Notes: generated from the letters alone by a model not told the origin. 64,000 bases of DNA from Dermacentor variabilis (GCF_050947875.1 NW_027460291.1:26309868-26373867); one strand, 5' to 3'. Positions 11,400 to 23,821 are shown, counted from the stretch's first letter. Program-made: numbers and translations.

Positions 11400-11760
11400 G
11401 GTGCAAGCCAATCACAGGCGTCGCCTTCCTCCGGAGGAAGGAAGAAGTGGGATCTTGTGTTCGTTCGCCTCGCACCCGCCGTTTCCCGGAAGTTCAGGCC
11501 CGGCAGTCAGACGGGGAGACGGCGTTTGGTTCATTCTACCAAATAGCAGAGTGCGTTGAAGGAACGAGAGCGAAAACGGGCCGCGGGTCGTGCGTTCGGC
11601 TGAAGAACAGGTGGCGTTTGATGAACGGCCCCGGGAACTCGCTCGAGAAAGCGCTCGTCGTCGTCATTCCGACTTCGCCGTGAGCCAGTACAAAGCCAAG
11701 GCGTTACGACAACGAAGAGCCGCGCATCCCGACCTTCGCTTGCACCCCTCTTCACAGTAG
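11400..11760 (+). other. GC-rich patch, possible relic of an Arg/Ala/Glu-rich coding exon
   Basis: Several overlapping frames are open. Across two frames one can read charged segments such as ALKERERKRAAGR and FDERPRELARESARRRH, which resemble repetitive Arg/Glu-rich proteins often predicted in ticks. No single frame carries this through, so if it was ever coding it is now broken. Confidence 0.25.
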
Positions 11761-11823
11761 TTGAAGGGCAGTAATTTTTTTTAATTCTAAGCATTTCATG
11801 GCGAACATTTGCCGCTTTTACAG

Positions 11824-12640
<817 letters not shown>

Positions 12641-12731
12641 TTTTCAGACTCCCCGCAGACTCGTTAGCATAACATCGATTCCCGCATGTCATGAGAGCAG
12701 CCCGCGTTTTAGGCACGCGAATAGCCTGAAA

Positions 12732-12960
12732 GGTGCAGCCACCTGGTGCTGTAAAGTTCATGCAGACAAACAGAAAATATTGAAGTAAACAAGTGTAGTC
12801 CACTTTGCTGGTGGCGTAAATTTTCGGCAGCGGTGCAATCGCGTTTCGGCCGAAAATTTACACTAGCAGCTAAGCAAAATACGCTCAGCTACTGAAATAT
12901 TAGCTTTGTGCTTGTCGGGCTGAGCACTTGTCGGGCTGAGCAGCACCAGGTGGCTGCACC
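12732..12960. repeat. nested foldback, MITE-like
   Basis: Outer arms are perfect over 20 bp (GGTGCAGCCACCTGGTGCTG at 12732-12751; reverse complement at 12941-12960). An inner hairpin has perfect 12-bp arms at 12817-12828 and 12849-12860, extending to about 22 bp with mismatches. A 15-bp direct duplication (GAGCACTTGTCGGGCT type) lies at about 12907-12938. No transposase or clear target-site duplication is visible. Confidence 0.7.
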
Positions 12961-15939
12961 GTGCAGACCGTTCGCGTTTGCAGCACCTTCGCTCATCCGG
13001 TGAGGCGCCCAATCCGCTTGCGCTTACCAGAATACCGGACACTCTAAAACTATATTATTGCGTTCTCCGCGAGCGACTGCTTTCGCGCAGTTAACGCCCC
13101 ATCACAACATGCCTAGCTCTTTTCTGTCCTGGAGTGCGCTCCACTTCACGCTAAGCACTGATTCTGCAATTATAGTAAGCTGCCTTTTAACTGTTCTACG
13201 GCTACTAAATATGCAGCAATGCATTTTGCTCTCACCGCTGTTTTCCTGTCCTTTCAGGTTACTCGTAGCTTTTTTGTTATATCGCTTGTTTCGCGCTAAT
13301 TACCTTATATTCCAGGTTTGTTAATAACCTTCATGTTACTGCACCATACGTTAGTGCAGGTTCGATGCAAGGATCTTAGGTTTTTCAAGGATGGCGCTAA
13401 ACTGCCGGTTACGACTAGCCATATGCACTACAACTATATTTTTGCGTCTAGATTTCCTTTTTATTAGCTGGGTCCTCTGCGACTAGTTCAAGTGGAAAAA
13501 ACATACCTTCCCATAGGTTATACAGCCTCACTACCAATCGCGATTTCCAGCTGTCTTCTCAAGTTAATTAATGTTACCTTAATCATCGGCTTCTTGATGT
13601 CCAAAGCTATTCTGAATCCCAGAAAACGCTGTATTATTTGTTAAAAATGACCTCCGGTATTGCTGAACAGGAATGTGACATGTTTAAACCGCAAGTTAGA
13701 TGTTCCCCGTTGATTTACATATCGGGTCAATCCCCCCTTTAACAGATCGAAAGCCACCAGTCATGCAGTGAATAACATTTTAGAAATTGTGTATTTTTGC
13801 CTTATGCCCTTCGTAATCCGCGTGCTCCCCGTTTTCTTGAGAGGAATTTAGAGTATTTTTAGATATGCGCTGACATGTTGACGCATCCTTCCTGCGCACC
13901 ATGACAGCGAAATGCTTCAAAAACTGCAATGCCTTCAACTTTATTCAATATCGGCTACATGAAAAAATTGCAGCATTATAGATGATGACATCAAGCAAGA
14001 ATACAGAACAGGTGTTCTCAAGAACAGTTTAGATGTCTGTGGTGAAAAGAGCAATGATCTCTGCTTGGAATGTCTTTCGAATCCTCGGACTGCACATACA
14101 TGCTGACAAAATGCTTTGATCACGCCCATCTTACGTTTTATTGTAAAATAAATAAAATTAAAGAAGGAGAATGGAATGACCTATCAAATGAAAATGTTGA
14201 CAAGCTAAGAACATTATCTGAGGCACAGCACGAGCAATATTGGATTCGAGTATCGTTTTCCTGCACGTATGTTTATATATGACGTTTGATTGAATAGTAC
14301 AGCACAAAGACGTCTAGTGAACGCATATTAAAAGATAACTGCTTACCATACACCAACAAGCAGGTCGCAGTGCTATTGTTGTTTGTAGGCACTTATGGCA
14401 TAGAAGTCGGTGCATGCTGGGGCCCAGTGTTCCAACGATAACAATAAGTACACTCACTTATGTGAGTAAGGAAATGTTGCAAGGTTCATCGCTCCTATGT
14501 CCCTATTTCTGCTAAGCCACTTGTAAAGCAATATGTGAATTGTACTACACGAATACTTCACAAAGAAAGTGTAGCACTCTGTATTACAATAATCAGAAAT
14601 CTAGAAGCAGACTGTGGTCGTTTCCCGGGCTTATTCTTTCACAAATTATTACTCTAAGCTGGTATATAAATAGCGGTTAGCCTATTATTTAGGAATACAC
14701 TAAAACATTCAAAGATATTGGCCCAATTAAGTGTGGGTTTCAATATGGGCCACTTACTAATCAAAACACAAAGAAAGCATTTTACTGAAGGCGCGTCCGC
14801 CCTATGTATTTTCGGAATGGAAGCCCTATGAACCTGAGCGTGAAGAGGGGATGCGGCCATTAAACCTACCCCCCCCCCCTCATGTACCCTCAGTAGAAGC
14901 CATAAACCAATAAAGCAAACCTCATTGGCGTGAAGATCACTCTTCCGTCGCGCGAGTCAAAATTTCTGGAGTGGTGCCTTAGTTATCAACTGGCATCGGT
15001 CACCAGGACAAAATTATGACTCAGGGGCTCGGGCAGATCGGCATACTTAATTTCACGAGCTTTTGTATTATAACTAGCGCGCATGTTCATTGGCGAGCGC
15101 ATGGAACTGCAAGATGGCTTTAAGCGTTTCACGTTGCGTTGCAGATTGCTATGTTAATTTCCTCAGTCAGCTGGCAGACTGTTTTTCAAAATGATTTGAA
15201 ACAAGAGGCAGTGCTGATTCTGTACAGCGAAGTGTAAGACAAAACATTCCCGCCACCTCTGTTCAACTGTGCTACTTTATAATATAGTACCTTCCAGTTT
15301 AAGCTGCCCCGCGCCCATAAATGCTTCTTGGCTACTTATTTCACATAGTGGCAGGCGTTAATCGACGTGAAGTAAACATTGCATGCACTCTCATAGCAAT
15401 ATAATTTTGCAGCACTTTGTACATCACCGATTTGACTATATGCAAAAAAGTTAAAACTAGAGTGACGTATGTCGATGCACACGATCAGAGAGCGCCGCCC
15501 TTTCAACGCATAGCTCTTTTTGCACAGAAAACGGCTATCACATCTGTTTTGAGGCATTTTCTGTGTCAACATGTAAAGAACCACAGTTTAATTAGTCGTA
15601 GTAATGATGCGATAAGCGCTGCCTACTGTTCACACGGTATATCTTGTAGCGATCAACTTCGAAGGAGCACGTACGCGCACAAAGAAATCAACTAGCTCAT
15701 TTCGAAGACAGTGTAAATTATTACAACCAATGACAAGCGCCTTTCAGGGATAGACAAGCATTTGGCTCTAAAACAACTTGGAACTGAAACGAATACTTCA
15801 GTGAACTCCTGCTTCGTACTCGCAGATCAAACGCAGCCTGTACAGCCGCTGCGATACCAGGCAACTCAGACGTAACAGGTGCTCCCGTGAGCTGAGAGAC
15901 GTGTTCTTACCCAGGCCGTGTACTTCATTGCTGCTCCGA
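12961..15939. other. unassigned AT-rich sequence
   Basis: Only short, unconvincing frames on both strands. One C run at about 14867-14879. No repeat shared with other parts of the window was noticed. Confidence 0.4.
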
Positions 15940-16250
15940 GGCTTCTGAGTGCAAGCGTTTCCACAGCGGCCGACCGTGCCTTTTGAGCTCGGTCGTTCGC
16001 AGCAAGGGTGGCGCACCCCGCGCACGTGGTTCGGCCACCGACCGCGCTCAGCCGAGCATGGCGCCCGGCTGTTCCGGAGGGACGCGGGCTCCACAAAAGC
16101 GGAACGGCTGGCAGACCCCGGCAGTGCGTGCCTTTCGAGCTTCTTGCTGATGTGCGGGAAGTGGCACGGCGAAGCGGCGTCCTTAACAACATGCGAGCCA
16201 GTTATCTTACTGCGATAATTAGGGCGCGCACTGCACTCCCGCTCTCAGTG
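15940..16250. other. GC- and CpG-rich island, unassigned
   Basis: Distinctly richer in G, C and CpG than its surroundings, with overlapping open frames on both strands (for example 16008-16451 plus, 15866-16192 minus). It could be a promoter region or exon of a host gene or part of an LTR. No protein motif was recognised. Confidence 0.3.
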
Positions 16251-17480
16251 GCCAGTTGCTCAAGAGGTATTTTCCTCGCAGGAAATGGGCACCCTTGTTG
16301 GGTGTTGCCTCAGGTTCAGAAAGCCGTGTTTCTTGTACATTTTTGCCAGAAGGCGTGGTTCCAGGCACAAGTGGCGCTGACGAAACTTAAGATCCCGCAA
16401 CAGCCATGGCTTCTCAGGACACGGATTCTTTACGAAACGGATAGTGTATGAGAGTTGGCATAGGCAAAATAAAGCTCAAACCGCTAAGAAATCGGCGACC
16501 TGTATTAAGCGGTGGCATCATCTAAACGCATATTAAACTGAAACTGCAATTGAGAAAATGAAGTGATATTATTCAGTTTTAGTGCGTTCAAAGATGCTTT
16601 GACCTGACGATATGCGAATTTTATCGACGTACGCCAGTATGCTTCAGGCTATATCAAATATTCTAAATGTAACAAGTTAAGCGTCGGTGGTGCAACGTGA
16701 TGGTATTCAACATCAGGGGTGCTATGCAGGATGCGCCGAGTTTCTCGTTCACCCGAGTTTTACCCGAGTTTGTTCGACGGCAGTCAGTGAACGTAGACAG
16801 CGTGCAACGCGGAAAAGCTACAGGCAAAAAAATATGTAGACAAAAAGCCGCGTTTGACAACATGAGCGAACCCTGCGCGGCTCGCTGCTTCCACGTTTCA
16901 AGCGCTGAAGGCTGCACAACGAAACGCGCCAGCACCGCGTATTGTTATCAACGGATTATCGCAACTTAGCGATACCGTGACTGTCCCGCTCTCTGTCTGC
17001 ACACTTGCCGTGAGCCGCTTGCCACGTCTTTCCCGGGCGCGTCAAGGGCGTGCCTCCTCTTTCGGGCACTATCTTACTATCCTCCATCGAATGTGAACAC
17101 GGTACATGCAGCGCAATGTTGCACCTACACTTTCGCTCAAACGAATACGTTAAAATACAACAAATAAAATAACAAACTTTTTTATTTTTTTAAATATCTG
17201 TTTTTCGTTTTGAATGCTAGAAATTTCCGATGACAAGCGGAGCGAAAGGAAAGTGAGCGATTCTCGGACGCTGATCTGATTTACCACGCTGTGGCTCCGA
17301 TACATCACCGATGACAGAGCAGCCATCTCAAACGACCGCTGCGATACGCACTCCTCAGCATGGTCGACCCCCTCGGCGCATCGACGCCTTGCAAGCAGCT
17401 ACTGTGACGTGCGGTTAATTATTTACTGTGCGCTACATCTCCACAATGCAGGTAATGAAACCGTGTTGTGGGCCATCTCA
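16251..17480. other. unassigned sequence
   Basis: Short frames only. Bases 17160-17220 are strongly AT-rich. Nothing assignable. Confidence 0.35.
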
Positions 17481-17489
17481 GCCCGAGAA

Positions 17490-18026
17490 TATATATGCAT
17501 AAGCCAGCGACAGTCAACGCTTTGTTTTTGGTAGTGGTGCTCAGTACGTCACGGATGACAGTGCGTCGTGCGTGTTTTATGTCGGTCGTCAAGATTGTTG
17601 ATGCCTCACAGCTCGGCACCGCGTTGCTGTTGCCGGAAGATAAGTTGGGCGTGGCCCAGCCGTGGTGGGTTACATGCCTCGCGTGGTCCGTTACCTCTGG
17701 TTTTGATTGACACGCGAACTCGTGCCAAACTCGTACATCGCGAAACCCTCTCCGAGTTCAACTCGGGAACATGGCGGCGGGAGCAGCAGCGGTGTCATTG
17801 CATCCAGCGTCAGTATGCAAGCAAGCGTCATTGCAAGCGTCAGTATGACCGTCTGGACCCGTTCACCTACATCGCCGACGTGGCGCGTCATCGTCATTTT
17901 CGCCTGTCGAAGACCTCAGTGCGAAGACGAGTCTGTGGAGACGAGTCTTCCTTGCAGCGCAAGATGCGCAATTCGAACGCGATATGCGGGTGTTGCGCTA
18001 AGCCGGTTGTGCCTATGCATTTGTAG
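17490..18026 (+). other. possible promoter and first-exon region, unassigned
   Basis: A TATATATGCATA box near 17492 is followed about 25-30 bp later by a CAGTCA initiator-like sequence. Downstream are overlapping open frames of 152 and 112 residues, a small direct repeat (CAAGCGTCATTGCAAGCGTC) and a ribosomal-gene-like AACATGGCGGC near 17769. No protein family was recognised. An LTR would be an alternative reading. Confidence 0.25.
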
Positions 18027-20213
18027 CGAAATGAAAATGCATTGAGAATCTTAGCGTGTTGGCTTGCATGAAGAAAATACTTCAGAGTGTTTTCTCTGTT
18101 CACTGTTGATGCACATGCCATAGGTTTAGTATATCTTTTTTTGGAGGGGGCAGTGTTATTCTGGATGGACAAATCATATATTTTCGTCTCATAATGGGGC
18201 TCTAATTCTTAAGCAGTAGAACTATGCAGATCAAATGCTCTGCAGAACTCGGTGTGCGTGAATATGTCATGAACCACCAAGGCAATATTACATATCAGGA
18301 GAAGTGTGGTGCAGATACCAATGAAAAGTGGGTCTTTAACCCGCCATAATAAAAATAAAAATTGCAGAGCGAGACCTTTTGTACAGCTTTAGAGCAATGA
18401 TTAAACAAAACGTAATATGCTCAAACGTGTAAAAGCTTGCCGCAATGCCAAAGTAGGTTGAGTGACATGCAGCATATTTTGGCATTGAACATGTCTTGTA
18501 ACTGCTATTTTTATTGTAAGCCTCGCTGTCACTCCTTTCCCTCCGGCACTCCCTTCACTGAAACGTGGCACTGTCTTTCCATTGGTGTCATGATGATGAT
18601 GGTAACGGCAGAAGTAAGGCTGGTTAATGATTCTCCCTCTGAATCCTGTGAGTTTAGTGGTAAAAAATATGGCACGTACATATACCTGTGCTGCAAAATT
18701 TAACGCTTGTGATTTTTTGGAGAGCTAATTTGTGTTGGGGACATTTCAAAGATGTGCACCATGGTGGCCTAATAACTAGAGCATTTGGTGAGGTTGAAGA
18801 CTGGGTGCATTGGTGCAGAAGCTTGAAGTTCAGTTGCACAACAATTAGACGGGACACAAAGAAGAGAAATACACAACAGAAGACTCTGCTGTGTGTGTTA
18901 CTCTTCTTCGTGTGTAGTCGAATTGTTGCGCGATCCAACTTCAAATAGAGCATTGGGCTTCTTTGGTGCAAACCGAGAAGTCTGAGTTATTCGACAACAT
19001 GCCAGTGCCTTGCCACACAATTATGGAAGTCTGAAGATTTGCAAACAAAGCTGTGTTTTCAAATCCACCTGCTCATCTAATACAAGAACTGATTGAAAGA
19101 ACCTTCGCAGAAAAATAATGGTGAAATGAATGGCCTTTGAAAAGTGTAATTTTATATTGACACTGTTGACATAATAGGTACCACACCAGACTCAACGATT
19201 GTACTGGACAGAGCAGTTTATTTCCTATGCGAAGCACAAGCTTCCATTACATGGTATGCAGATAACCAAGCTCAGTTTGTTTTGACGTGGTACACAACAT
19301 TCACTGTAATCTGTTTTTTATTCTAAAGAAGTGCCAAACACGACGTATTTTTCAAGGACGTTATGGAAATATTTGGCGAAACCTTTTTACAGCCCCTCAT
19401 AATGGAAGTGTGGCCAGCCAGCTTTGCTGGCATGCCTTTATAGATTTCTGTTCCTGATCATTGTGTGCTATCAAGTTGCTAAAGTCTATGCAACCGGTGC
19501 AAGGCATTACGTGATTCTATAATCGTATAGAACTTTAGGAGGCCGTGGAATCTTCACTTCAAGAGCAGGTGAACACAAGCCTGCACCAATGGGCACGCAC
19601 TCTAGACTGATGTCGTGCCGCCGGACGCACTATACCGGCTTGTTAAAGAGGGACTATTTCTTTAGACGTGGAGGCAATCGGCTGCTGTGCTTTGGTCATC
19701 TGGACTGTCTCCTGTCTTGTGAAGTTGTATCGGAATGTAGGGGATGCCGCTTTTCGTACAACACAAAAAGACAAAGTGTACAATTATTTGGCCTAGGAAA
19801 CTTTATACATCAAAAGTGAGGTATGCTGGGTGAGCTAGGCTTAAGCTGTGTGAAAATTAGTACCTGCAAATATGTGGTATCAAACATGCATATAATGGCA
19901 CATTTGAATTTGGGAGTGTTGCATTCATATGGACAGTCTATAGGTGATAGCAGTATTAAGCTCCTGCTGTGTTTCCTGTCGTTTCACTGTGGATTACACA
20001 CACAGTTGATCTTGTGGCTAACGAACAGGCACTGTATTCTTGTACATAGAAAGAACAAACAGCACAGTGACGTGTATGCTGCATTAGTGTATTTTTCATT
20101 TCAATGGTCCAAGAGTGGCACAGGTTGTATTATATTTTTGCCCATTTTGAAGAGACACCAAGTGCATGTTACAAGTGTCCTAATATGCACAGCACAATGT
20201 TTACTGCAATAAT
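18027..20213. other. unassigned; may be beyond the 3' end of the minus-strand gene
   Basis: Frames of up to 129 residues on the plus strand (19823-20212) lack any recognisable motif. A poly(A) signal for the minus-strand exon at 20251-20412 lies at its right edge, so most of this is probably intergenic. Confidence 0.35.
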
Positions 20214-20219
20214 TTTATT
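20214..20219 (-). terminator. candidate poly(A) signal of the minus-strand host gene
   Basis: AATAAA on the minus strand, 32 bases after the TAA of the terminal exon. Confidence 0.5.
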
Positions 20220-20250
20220 CATGCTCTTGAATAATAAAGTGAAAGCTCCT

Positions 20251-20412
20251 TTATAAGATGTCTTCTGGGGGCTCGTCTGGAGAGCAGTGAGGGCACCGAT
20301 ACTGCTGTTGCAGAGCAGCCCTCTGGACCTCTGCTAAACTCTCAACAGCACGTGCCTGGCGCTCGCCCACTGCCACCACGCGGTTGAGCGCCTTCAGCAT
20401 GAGAATGTTTTT
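20251..20412 (-). CDS. terminal exon of a host gene encoding a coiled-coil-like C-terminus
   Basis: On the minus strand a polypyrimidine tract followed by GCAG ends at 20413. It is followed in phase 0 by a 53-codon frame ending in TAA at 20251-20253, with AATAAA 32 bases later. The exon encodes NILMLKALNRVVAVGERQ and then an Ala/Glu/Gln-rich helical stretch, a CPHC pair and an acidic end (SPDEPPEDIL). Heptad-like spacing of hydrophobic residues suggests a coiled coil, as at the C-termini of some Myb/SANT-like DNA-binding proteins, but I do not recognise the gene. The likely upstream exon is at 22575-22646, giving an intron of about 2.16 kb that holds the second Penelope-like fragment. Confidence 0.6.
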   Translation of the reverse strand, partial: KNILMLKALNRVVAVGERQARAVESLAEVQRAALQQQYRCPHCSPDEPPEDIL

Positions 20413-20767
20413 CTGCAAAAAAAAGTGGGTTGTTGGAATCAATCAACCGCATGTAAACGATTATTTACAAAGAAAATGCTCGTTGCACTATTGGTACTAA
20501 GTGCCCTTAACTGTGGAAGCATTTAGTGTAGTATGCATAACAAAACAATGTGTCGGGACAACGTTGCTTTTTATTCATTACTTTATTTTTCCTAACCGCC
20601 AATTGTCATGTTGATTAGTGCGCCAGCAGCTCAGATGCCCCACACCTTCACGAGTCTTTACAGTAAGAACCGCAAACCTATTTTTGCGGAGAAAGTACGG
20701 GGAATGCGGGAGATGGAAATTCAAGACGATGAGCAAAACGTGAACAAGGTGAATGCGGGAGCCAACG

Positions 20768-20797
20768 TTTCGACAAGTGGACTTGTCTTCTTCAAGG
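20768..20797 (-). ncRNA. hammerhead-ribozyme-like motif of a Penelope-like element
   Basis: On the minus strand UUGAAGA (20795-20789) is followed by a 6-bp stem GACAAG/CUUGUC with loop UCCA and then GAAAC (20771 downward). The hammerhead core is CUGANGA – stem II – GAAA. The only departure is C3 to U, which should disable cleavage. Penelope-like elements are known to carry hammerhead motifs in their terminal repeats. The opposite-strand copy near 21540 keeps stem II and GAAAC but has lost the first core strand. Confidence 0.5.
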
Positions 20798-20976
20798 CGA
20801 CATATGCTTTCCTCGCCACAGTATATATAGGTGGGGTTCTTCTAAAGGGGAGGGTGTGAGGCGGGAGGACGCGGAAACAAGGGAATAAGTGTTAGCGTGT
20901 CGAATTGAGTGTAAAGGAACGCTGTGTACAAGGTCAAAGCCAGCCCCCCACCCCAGTCTGTCAACACACGCGCGTT

Positions 20977-21010
20977 AGCCGGCGTGTCAAGGGCGTCTGA
21001 CACGCCGGCT
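20977..21010. repeat. perfect 13-bp-arm GC-rich hairpin next to an A run
   Basis: AGCCGGCGTGTCA (20977-20989) and its exact reverse complement (20998-21010) have an 8-base loop. A 15-base A run follows at about 21013. Confidence 0.85.
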
Positions 21011-21084
21011 TACAAAAAAAAAAAAAAAGAGAGAAATAAAGGGGAAAAGAAAAGGGGAGGGGGCGATACGCCAAGAAATCAAAC

Positions 21085-21455
21085 TAAGTGCTGTTGCCTA
21101 TAGCTTGAAGTTTAGCGTAGCGAATAGATTCTAAAGCTCCCTTTGAAAGGTTTATGCCTATTGGTTGCAATGTCTTGAACTTATGGATAAGGTATCATTC
21201 TCTGTATTTTCTTTCTCGTTCAGAACGGAAATTCGACTGTAACATGTAGAGTTTAAGTTCATCAAAGCCATGGCCTGGTTGGTTGAAATGCTCGGCGACG
21301 GCTTCGGGAAGCCTTTAAGGTGTGTCCGCGCGATGTCCGTTTAACCTGCCGTTCATTGATTGTTCTGTTTCACCGATATATTGCTTTTTACAGAAGGAAC
21401 ATACAAGCATATAAATCACATCCGAACTTGTGCAAGTGAAGCTAGATTTGACTTC
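21085..21455 (-). pseudogene. Penelope-like GIY-YIG endonuclease, two in-frame stops
   Basis: Minus-strand reading: SSDVIYMLVCSFCKKQYIGE with the GIY-YIG core (IYML…KKQYIGET), then NGRLNGHRAD, VAEHFNQPGH, SERERKYRE and PIGINLSKGAL, which match the order of conserved blocks in Penelope-like endonucleases. Stops interrupt it after ADTP and after KYRE, the latter a TGA where a Trp codon is likely. The RT domain is absent. Confidence 0.7.
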
Positions 21456-21465
21456 ATGTGTATAA

Positions 21466-21539
21466 CTATTTGCGGTGCTTTAATTTTAATGTCACATGAC
21501 ATTAGTCAGTGACATTAAAATTAAAAGCACCGCAAATAG
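21466..21539. repeat. 30-bp palindrome at the junction of two Penelope-like pieces
   Basis: Arms 21466-21495 and 21509-21539 are reverse complements except for one extra T. The 13-base loop is itself nearly palindromic. The two arms continue into different Penelope-like sequences. Confidence 0.85.
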
Positions 21540-21605
21540 AAGACAAGTCCACTTGTCGAAACATTGGCTCCTGCATTAACCTAGTTCACGTTTTGCTCAA
21601 ACCTA

Positions 21606-22574
21606 TTTTTGGTCACTGCAAAACAAATGCCTCTCCCTACAATCCCGTCTTATGCGAGCTGATTGCATCCTGTGCCTACAAACATGATATTTTTGTCCCA
21701 TTACGCAATTTTTACCATCCTCGGCTGCAGTTCTGTCTCCTTGACATCCATTTTGTCACGCTTATGTAATCACCTGTTATGAATTGGCAACAAGCGATTG
21801 AATACGTGCATGGCCTGCCCACCAACTCCATTTTTTTTTCTTGATCTCGACTAGCAAATCAGCTGCGACGGTTGACAACGCCACTGTCTTCCTGCCTTAA
21901 TGCTATCTCCAACAATTTTTTTTACTTTGCTTTCTGCACAGTCCTCGACTTCTCAAGTTTCTTTGTTAACTTCCAGCTTTGTGTCCCATATTGAATAACC
22001 AGTAGAATGCAATGATTCTAAACTTTTTTAAGGATAGTGGTAACGTGCCGCTCACGATTCGGTAATGCCTTCCATGTGCTGTTCAACCCATGAAATTTTA
22101 TGCATAAGTTTCCTGCTTTATGTCAGTACTTGCTATTGAGAAGTCACCTGGGGAAAGATACTCTTCCATAGATTCTGCGGGCTGATGGTCACGTATGAAT
22201 TTCTGTTATCTCGCCAAGTTAGTTGAAGGTTACCTTTATCTTTCCCATATTATACAACCTTCCAATGCTCACTCTATAGGTCTAGACGCATGACGCCACG
22301 ACCTAGCCTCTTTTGCTGCAGGTGGTGCGAATTCGCTTTCCGCCACGCTTCTGGCTATGACATATGCCTACTGGGGGAGTGGCATGGCTTCGAAGCTCGG
22401 GCAAACGCGATCACTTTTAAATTTTCGCGGGCCCACGTGCATGTAGAAGCGAGAACACTCATTGGTTCTAAATGCCTTTTTTTACACTGCTGGACATTCA
22501 GTTCGTTACTACGAAAGTGACCTAATCTGTGCACTATTATTATGCTAAATACGAAACAGTAAAAATATACTTAT
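21606..22574. other. unassigned; presumed part of the intron of the minus-strand gene
   Basis: No repeat or coding motif recognised. Between the Penelope-like fragment and the candidate exon at 22575-22646. Confidence 0.35.
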
Positions 22575-22646
22575 CTGCAGTTTGTCGATGTCTCCTTCAC
22601 TCTGTTGGTTGCGAGATCCATCGTAGGCGCCACCTCCTCGTCGCAT
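22575..22646 (-). CDS. candidate upstream exon of the same minus-strand gene
   Basis: A 24-codon stretch from ATG (MRRGGGAYDGSRNQQSEGDI, then DKLQ) ends in phase 0 exactly where the exon at 20412 begins in phase 0. The joined reading …DIDKLQ|KNILMLK… keeps the heptad pattern. The donor is CAG|ATAAGT instead of CAG|GTAAGT. Either the first intron base is mutated, the reference base is wrong, or this is a rare AT-type donor. The frame is open upstream of the ATG, so the coding start may lie further out. Confidence 0.35.
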
Positions 22647-23768
22647 CGTAGCTATATAGGCTGTGTTTCTTTTGCACACACTATGTAATATTCGTGACGC
22701 TCGCAGAGTGGAGGAACTTGGTGCACTCACAGAAACAGCACCGGACAGGTTGTTTCTTCAGCATTACGCCGTGAACAGTAGGTGCGCGTTACGATCTGTA
22801 AAATCGCCGAAGCTATTGGCAGTTTTTCGGGGTGCACGGAAAGATTGTTCACGGAGGAACAGAACTATCCAAGGAATAGTGGCCATCGTCGAGCCTGATC
22901 ACTACGTCGCGCACTGCAAGCTCGTTGTACGAGTTTGTTTACACTGGGCCCCTCCGATGCTTAGCCGCCATGCTCGCCCGGTGAATGGATGTGATGACGC
23001 CACCACAGCGTTCCCTCGTGGTATAATGCAAAGCGTACTAAATTACAAATTAATCTAATACGCATTCAGTGCACATCTTGTAAGCTTTAAAATGCTTCTA
23101 AACCACGGTAAAGTAACTAATAATATTGTACTAAATGCATTTGTTTTATAACTTGCTTCTGTATGTAATGCACTCGGTGGAACGACCAACAAGTGAAAGA
23201 AGGCACGACCATGCACCGACGGTATGATAATGTGAGCCCCAGTTTGTCGACCACCCAGAAGGCAACGCCCAAGGAATGACAGCCACCCAGAGTGAATCTA
23301 GATAAACCAATGAAACTGGTGGCTTGTCGAAAGATAAACTGTGTCTCGGTACCATTTGTGCTTTCATCTTGGGGTGTCGCCAGAGCTCGTGAAGATCCCG
23401 AGTTTCGCCAAATTCGGCGCATTCTGCATAGCACCCCAGCTGAAGTCAGGGAATGCAACTTGACGGATTTATGAGGAGCACAAAAGTAGATGGTTGAAAA
23501 GGTTATTTATTTGGACGCGCATAAATGTCAGCGATATGAAGTATGCAGCGTCTACAATGCAAGCCTCGCCGCACTTGTGATGGTCATCCAATGATGCTTG
23601 CGCAGGCTCACTCTTCTTGCAGTCATTTATTTTTGCAATGAAATATGCCCTGCAGGTACCGCTTTAAAACCACAAACGGTGAAATCACTCGACCAAGTGG
23701 CGTTGTTCCTGCGCTCACTTGCAGCGGCAGATCGCTTTTCCTGATTATGCAGGAAATGAAAATAGCGC
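22647..23768. other. unassigned sequence
   Basis: Frames of up to 131 residues (22663-23058, plus) overlap others on the opposite strand and show no family motif. The left part may hold the promoter or 5' end of the minus-strand gene. Confidence 0.3.
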
Positions 23769-23779
23769 TTGTGGAAACA

Positions 23780-23821
<42 letters not shown>

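Larger units (their letters stand above)
20731..21605 (-). mobile_element. Penelope-like element fragment with inverted partial copies
   Basis: The minus strand carries a degenerate GIY-YIG endonuclease (about 21095-21450) followed by a 3' region with a GC-rich hairpin and an A run (T run on the minus strand), then a hammerhead-like motif at 20768-20797. A second copy of the last ~70 bp (CAAGTCCACTTGTCGAAAC type) lies in opposite orientation at about 21536-21605, joined through a 30-bp palindrome at 21466-21539. Head-to-head or tail-to-tail partial copies are typical of this class. Confidence 0.7.

Noticed and set aside
16008..16451. 147-residue frame as a gene
   Set aside because: Equally long frames lie on the other strand of the same GC-rich patch, and no family motif was seen.
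19823..20212. 129-residue plus-strand frame as a gene
   Set aside because: No motif, no start context and unusual cysteine/histidine scatter; it ends at the poly(A) signal of the opposite-strand gene and looks like chance.
20977..21027. Hairpin plus A run as an intrinsic terminator
   Set aside because: The genome is eukaryotic, and the A run has the wrong polarity for a plus-strand terminator.
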